A stretch of 64,000 bases of DNA from BNXB01 sp031548005 (GTDB lineage: Bacteria; Bacteroidota; Bacteroidia; Bacteroidales; Azobacteroidaceae), in NCBI GenBank assembly GCA_031548005.1, contig JAVBRK010000047.1, positions 62,001 through 126,000 on the forward strand, written 5' to 3'. The notes below the pieces were generated by a model, which was given only the letters and a program-made list of their open reading frames with translations, had not been told where the DNA came from and searched no databases. Positions 62,343 to 64,000 of this stretch are shown here, one piece after another. The position numbers and the translations under genes were made by a program. Position 1 is the first letter of the stretch. Each line of letters starts with the position of its first letter.

Positions 62343-63088
62343 ACAAAAAAAACTTCATAATAGTAACCGGAGCCTCTTCAGGCATTGGACGGGAGGTTGC
62401 AATTCGACTGTCGGATAGTCATCCGGTTATTCTTTGTGGGCGTGATGAAAAAAGATTGCAGGAAACACTGGATTCCTGCTCTCAACCCGGACAACATCTG
62501 ATCTGGCAATATGATCTTGCTAATGTGGAAACTCTGGAAAATACTTTTTCCTCTTTCATTATTGAAATTGGAGGTAATGTCAGCAATTTTGTTCATTGCG
62601 CCGGATATTTAAAAACAATCCCATTAAAAATGGCATCAGCAGAGTTATATCAAACCTCTTTCAATGTTAATGTCATTTCTGCGGCAATTATTGCTAAAGT
62701 ATTGAAAAAGAAGAAAATTAATAACGATGCTTTGAAAAGTATCGTATTTGTTTCAAGTAATATCAGTAATTTCGGAGCAAAGGCTTTCAGTGCCTATGCC
62801 GCTTCAAAAGCTGCAATGGATGGATTAATGAGATGTATGGCTTTAGAGTTGGCTCCAGAAGTACGGGTCAACTCCGTATTACCAGGTGGCGTCCGTACAG
62901 CCGGGACAGAGCACATTTACCAATGTAATGAACTGGTTACGAGAATGGAAGCATCCTATCCTCTTGGACTTGGTACGACAAATGATATCTGGGGGGCAGT
63001 TAAATTTTTACTAAGTGATGATTCCAAATGGATTACCGGACACCAGCTTGTGGTTGATGGTGGTCGAACAATTAATATTACAGGATGA
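62339..63088 (+). CDS. SDR-family 3-ketoacyl-(ACP) reductase-like enzyme
   Basis: 249 residues. TGASSGIGREVAIRL cofactor motif, HCAGYLK (NAG-position), SSNISNFGAKAFSAYAASKAA with Ser, Tyr-x-x-x-Lys, and the C-terminal ITGHQLVVDGGR. Pattern and neighbours (KASIII, ACP) suggest FabG-like reduction of a 3-ketoacyl-ACP to 3-hydroxyacyl. Overlaps the ACP and GNAT genes by 4 bp each. Confidence 0.84.
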   Translation: MNKKNFIIVTGASSGIGREVAIRLSDSHPVILCGRDEKRLQETLDSCSQPGQHLIWQYDLANVETLENTFSSFIIEIGGNVSNFVHCAGYLKTIPLKMASAELYQTSFNVNVISAAIIAKVLKKKKINNDALKSIVFVSSNISNFGAKAFSAYAASKAAMDGLMRCMALELAPEVRVNSVLPGGVRTAGTEHIYQCNELVTRMEASYPLGLGTTNDIWGAVKFLLSDDSKWITGHQLVVDGGRTINITG

Positions 63089-63660
63089 TAAAAAAATTAC
63101 CTGAGACTTTCAAATTAGATCGGTATGGTCTTCAAACAAGGTTTGTTGAAGAAACAGATGCCGAATTTATCTTAACTCTGCGTTCAGACAAAGAATTAAA
63201 CAGGCACATAAGCTCTACGCCGGTAGATTTGGAAGCTCAACGAAAATGGATACAGAATTATAAAGAACGTGAAAAAAATGGACTGGAATACTATTTCATT
63301 TTCTCAGTCAATAATATTCCTCAGGGAGTTGCTCGAATATATAATATTGATAATGAATCTTTTACTCAGGGTAGTTGGATATTTTCACCAGACTCTGTAC
63401 CTGGAGCCTCCATATTGGGGAATATAATCAGTAGCGAAATTGGGTTTGAGTTCTTAGAAAAGTCTATTGAGTACTCAGATGCTCGTCGCAGTAATAACAC
63501 ACACCGATTCGTAAAAACATTTGATCCCGAGATTATACAAAGTGATGAACAGGACATCTATTACAAGATATATCCGGATCGCTTTGAACGGGCCAAGCAT
63601 AAACATATCGAATTAGCATCGAAAGTCTTACAGACTACTATACAAAACAAAAACAAGTAA
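63085..63660 (+). CDS. GNAT-family N-acyltransferase (RimJ/RimL-like)
   Basis: 191 residues. TRFVEETDAEFILTLRSD at the start and a central ARIYNIDNESFTQGSWIF strand are of the RimJ/L GNAT shape; the canonical acetyl-CoA loop (Q/RxxGxG/A) is degenerate, PGASILGNIISSE being the closest. It is the gene before the DegT aminotransferase and would N-acylate the dTDP-amino sugar. The degenerate loop fits an ACP- rather than CoA-bound donor, but that is inference. Confidence 0.68.
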   Translation: MIKKLPETFKLDRYGLQTRFVEETDAEFILTLRSDKELNRHISSTPVDLEAQRKWIQNYKEREKNGLEYYFIFSVNNIPQGVARIYNIDNESFTQGSWIFSPDSVPGASILGNIISSEIGFEFLEKSIEYSDARRSNNTHRFVKTFDPEIIQSDEQDIYYKIYPDRFERAKHKHIELASKVLQTTIQNKNK

Positions 63661-63706
63661 AAATCCGAAAAATCAGGAATTAATCTCCCTTTTTAAGCAA
63701 ACAATA

Positions 63707-64000
63707 ATGATAAAATTTCTTGATATACAAAAGATTACAGAGCAATATGCTGATGAAATTCACGAAGCGGTCAAACGTGTTACCGACTCCGGATGGTACT
63801 TGCTCGGAAAAGAAACTGAAAAGTTCGAGTTAAATTATGCTAATTTTATAGGTTCCCCCCATTGCATCGGAGTAGCCAACGGATTGGATGCTTTAAGGCT
63901 GATCTTAAAAGCCTACATCGAATTGGGAGTAATCAACGAAGGTGATGAAGTACTAGTTCCTGCTAACACTTTCATTGCCAGCATTCTGGCAATCACAGAC
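63707..64000 (+). CDS. DegT/DnrJ/EryC1-family aminotransferase, FdtB/QdtB-like (5' part)
   Basis: First 98 codons of a frame that runs off the window edge. MIKFLDIQKITEQYADEI, SGWYLLGKETEKFE and GVANGLDALRLILKA followed by VLVPANTFIASILA are the N-terminal blocks of sugar aminotransferases that place an amino group on C3 of a 3-keto-6-deoxy sugar. Together with the FdtA-like genes it completes the pathway to a dTDP-3-amino-3,6-dideoxyhexose. Confidence 0.88.
   Translation, partial: MIKFLDIQKITEQYADEIHEAVKRVTDSGWYLLGKETEKFELNYANFIGSPHCIGVANGLDALRLILKAYIELGVINEGDEVLVPANTFIASILAITD

Noticed and set aside
1..64000. tRNA, rRNA, CRISPR, insertion sequences or phage genes
   Set aside because: No T-loop or repeat-spacer pattern was noticed in the intergenic spaces and no transposase or integrase is encoded.

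Overview
The window looks like a chromosomal segment of a gut-type member of the Bacteroidales (phylum Bacteroidota). Supporting signs read from the sequence are: repeated Bacteroidetes sigma-AB type promoters (TTTG, a 19-21 bp spacer, then TAnnTTTG), a large secreted protein with a type IX secretion (T9SS) type A tail, GldB, DUF4834, DUF1599 and BT_3928-type DoxX proteins, an ECF sigma/anti-sigma pair, and the purH-mreBCD-mrdA-rodA order. Odoribacter or a close relative is a guess I cannot test. No tRNA, rRNA, CRISPR array, IS element or phage gene was seen.

1-12.4 kb: 3' end of manA (terminator at 574-607), an outer-membrane barrel protein, an acetate/succinate-type CoA-transferase, a candidate small RNA opposite the miaB leader (3832-3915), miaB, a type II NADH dehydrogenase, gldB, and the divergent giant tamB. 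12.4-21.5 kb: ribE with a nitroreductase, an ArnT-like lipid-sugar glycosyltransferase, a membrane-anchored MutS-type ATPase with an SDR, a NapH-NapG-like fused polyferredoxin with a DUF362 protein, and a YgjP-like metallopeptidase. 21.5-27 kb: an ECF sigma operon, groES-groEL, hisS and DUF4834.

27-46 kb is mostly one strand: a six-gene operon (DUF1599, DoxX-like, tpiA, SPOR, folE, 5'-nucleotidase), ndk with an M23/LysM peptidase, the elongasome operon purH-mreB-mreC-mreD-mrdA-rodA, aspC, and lptFG-ribBA. This is the housekeeping core: wall elongation, lipopolysaccharide transport, purine/flavin/folate synthesis and central carbon.

46-64 kb is an accessory surface-glycan region on the plus strand: an AraC regulator, a ~470-nt untranslated leader, a small exported protein with a glycine-rich C-terminal membrane tail, a 1483-residue T9SS cargo, then Wza-like export lipoprotein, an unknown 94-residue protein, an HU-like mini-protein and a Wzc-type tyrosine autokinase that itself begins with an HU-like domain. 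After an outer-membrane protein comes a visibly more A+T-rich, tightly overlapping biosynthetic run: two FdtA-like ketoisomerases (one lacking a catalytic-type His), a DltA-like adenylation enzyme, two acyl carrier proteins, a KASIII-type synthase, an SDR, two GNATs and a DegT aminotransferase cut by the window end. Together these predict a capsule or O-antigen containing a 3-amino-3,6-dideoxyhexose with an unusual acyl or aminoacyl substituent. The HU-Wzc arrangement and this acyl-tailoring cassette are the most unusual content; the candidate sRNA near miaB is the best-supported unannotated element.
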